Positions 6,347-6,546 of a stretch of DNA of 6,546 bases are shown here, piece after piece. The translations under genes were made by a program, and so were the position numbers. The stretch is from an uncultured Actinoplanes sp. (GTDB lineage: Bacteria; Actinomycetota; Actinomycetes; Mycobacteriales; Micromonosporaceae). Below the pieces are notes generated by a model, which had not been told where the DNA came from, searched no databases, and saw only the letters and a list, made by a program, of their open reading frames with translations. The stretch is from the NCBI GenBank assembly GCA_934667465.1, contig CAKUMG010000335.1:1-6546 (forward strand). The letters are read 5' to 3'. Positions within the stretch are counted from its first letter, which is position 1. Each line of letters begins with the position of its first letter.

Positions 6347-6361
6347 TGTCCGCTCTGGTCG

Positions 6362-6375
6362 TGGGAACGCTCCCA
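6362..6375. promoter_or_regulatory. CebR-box-like operator upstream of the lyase
   Basis: TGGGAACGCTCCCA differs by one base from the Streptomyces CebR operator TGGGAGCGCTCCCA, the site of the LacI-family cellooligosaccharide repressor. It lies 16 bases upstream of the TTGACG at 6341-6346 and 93 bp (centre to centre) from the other palindrome. It may bind a CebR orthologue or another LacI-family regulator with a similar recognition helix. Confidence 0.6.
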
Positions 6376-6390
6376 TGCCATGATGCGGCC

Positions 6391-6463
6391 GTCCTGTCCG
6401 CCGTTCTGCCCGCCGGTTCTGCCCGTCGTTCGTCCCGTCGCCCTCGTCCGCTCTTCTGCCCGG
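6391..6463. repeat. Imperfect 12-13-base tandem repeat
   Basis: On the plus strand, successive units read GTCCTGTCCGCC, GTTCTGCCCGCCG, GTTCTGCCCGTCG, TTCGTCCCGTCG, CCCTCGTCCGCT and CTTCTGCCCGG. TTCTGCCCG recurs exactly at 6404, 6417 and 6454. One strand is strongly pyrimidine-rich. No coding frame with signal content covers it, so it appears to be non-coding DNA upstream of the lyase. Confidence 0.5.
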
Positions 6464-6546
6464 AACAGAGGCAGTCAACGTCGTTCCGCAGCCGAAGGCG
6501 GGGGGATCCTTTGCCACGGCGGTGTACCGACGTCTGGCGCATCCGG
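6464..6546. other. Right-edge segment with no supported gene
   Basis: I see no gene, hairpin or RNA that I can defend here. Minus-strand frames are open but read as arginine-rich, low-information peptide with no ribosome site. The next gene probably begins beyond the window. Confidence 0.4.

Noticed and set aside
4431..6542. A longer 703-residue form of the lyase starting at 6542
   Set aside because: The extra 102 residues are arginine-rich, cover the operators, promoter island and tandem repeat, and precede a clear signal peptide with its own ribosome site at ATG 6236.
6464..6546. A possible new gene start or tRNA at the right edge
   Set aside because: No cloverleaf pairing, ribosome site or recognisable peptide could be found before the window ends.

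Overview
The window is very GC-rich DNA. Its coding frames have a strong G/C bias in third codon positions, GTG starts follow GAGGAG ribosome sites, and the gene set is typical of soil actinomycetes. I infer a filamentous actinobacterium, possibly of the Micromonosporaceae/Actinoplanes or Streptomyces type, but nothing here fixes the genus.

Layout, left to right. (1) Bases 2-529 (+) are the 3' part of an unrecognised multi-span membrane protein. A GC-rich hairpin follows it at 563-610. (2) Bases 638-748 (-) hold a short stump that looks like the C-terminal end of a VOC/glyoxalase-type protein, without the rest of the gene. (3) Bases 789-3203 (-) encode a full-length phosphoketolase (Xfp type, 804 residues) with a strong hairpin 8 bases past its stop. 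(4) The 212-base divergent control region 3204-3415 contains an exact match to the DosR/DevR dormancy-regulator consensus and two weaker, similarly placed candidates. (5) Bases 3416-4372 (+) encode an Acg-type nitroreductase-fold flavoprotein. (6) Bases 4431-6236 (-) encode a secreted rhamnogalacturonan lyase of polysaccharide lyase family 11, converging on the nitroreductase with 57 bases between the stop codons. (7) Bases 6237-6546 are the lyase upstream region. It has a 12-bp LacI-type palindrome, a CebR-box-like 14-mer, an AT-rich promoter island and an imperfect 12-13-base tandem repeat.

How the parts may work together. Phosphoketolase and the Acg-type flavoprotein share one promoter region with DosR-like boxes, so they are probably co-induced on oxygen limitation or redox stress. 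One would redirect sugar phosphates to acetyl phosphate without an oxidative step, and the other would handle reducing equivalents or reactive compounds. The lyase is a separate unit for pectin (rhamnogalacturonan I) breakdown, probably repressed by one or more LacI-family sugar sensors. I saw no mobile element, CRISPR array, tRNA or rRNA. The most notable content is regulatory rather than a new protein system.
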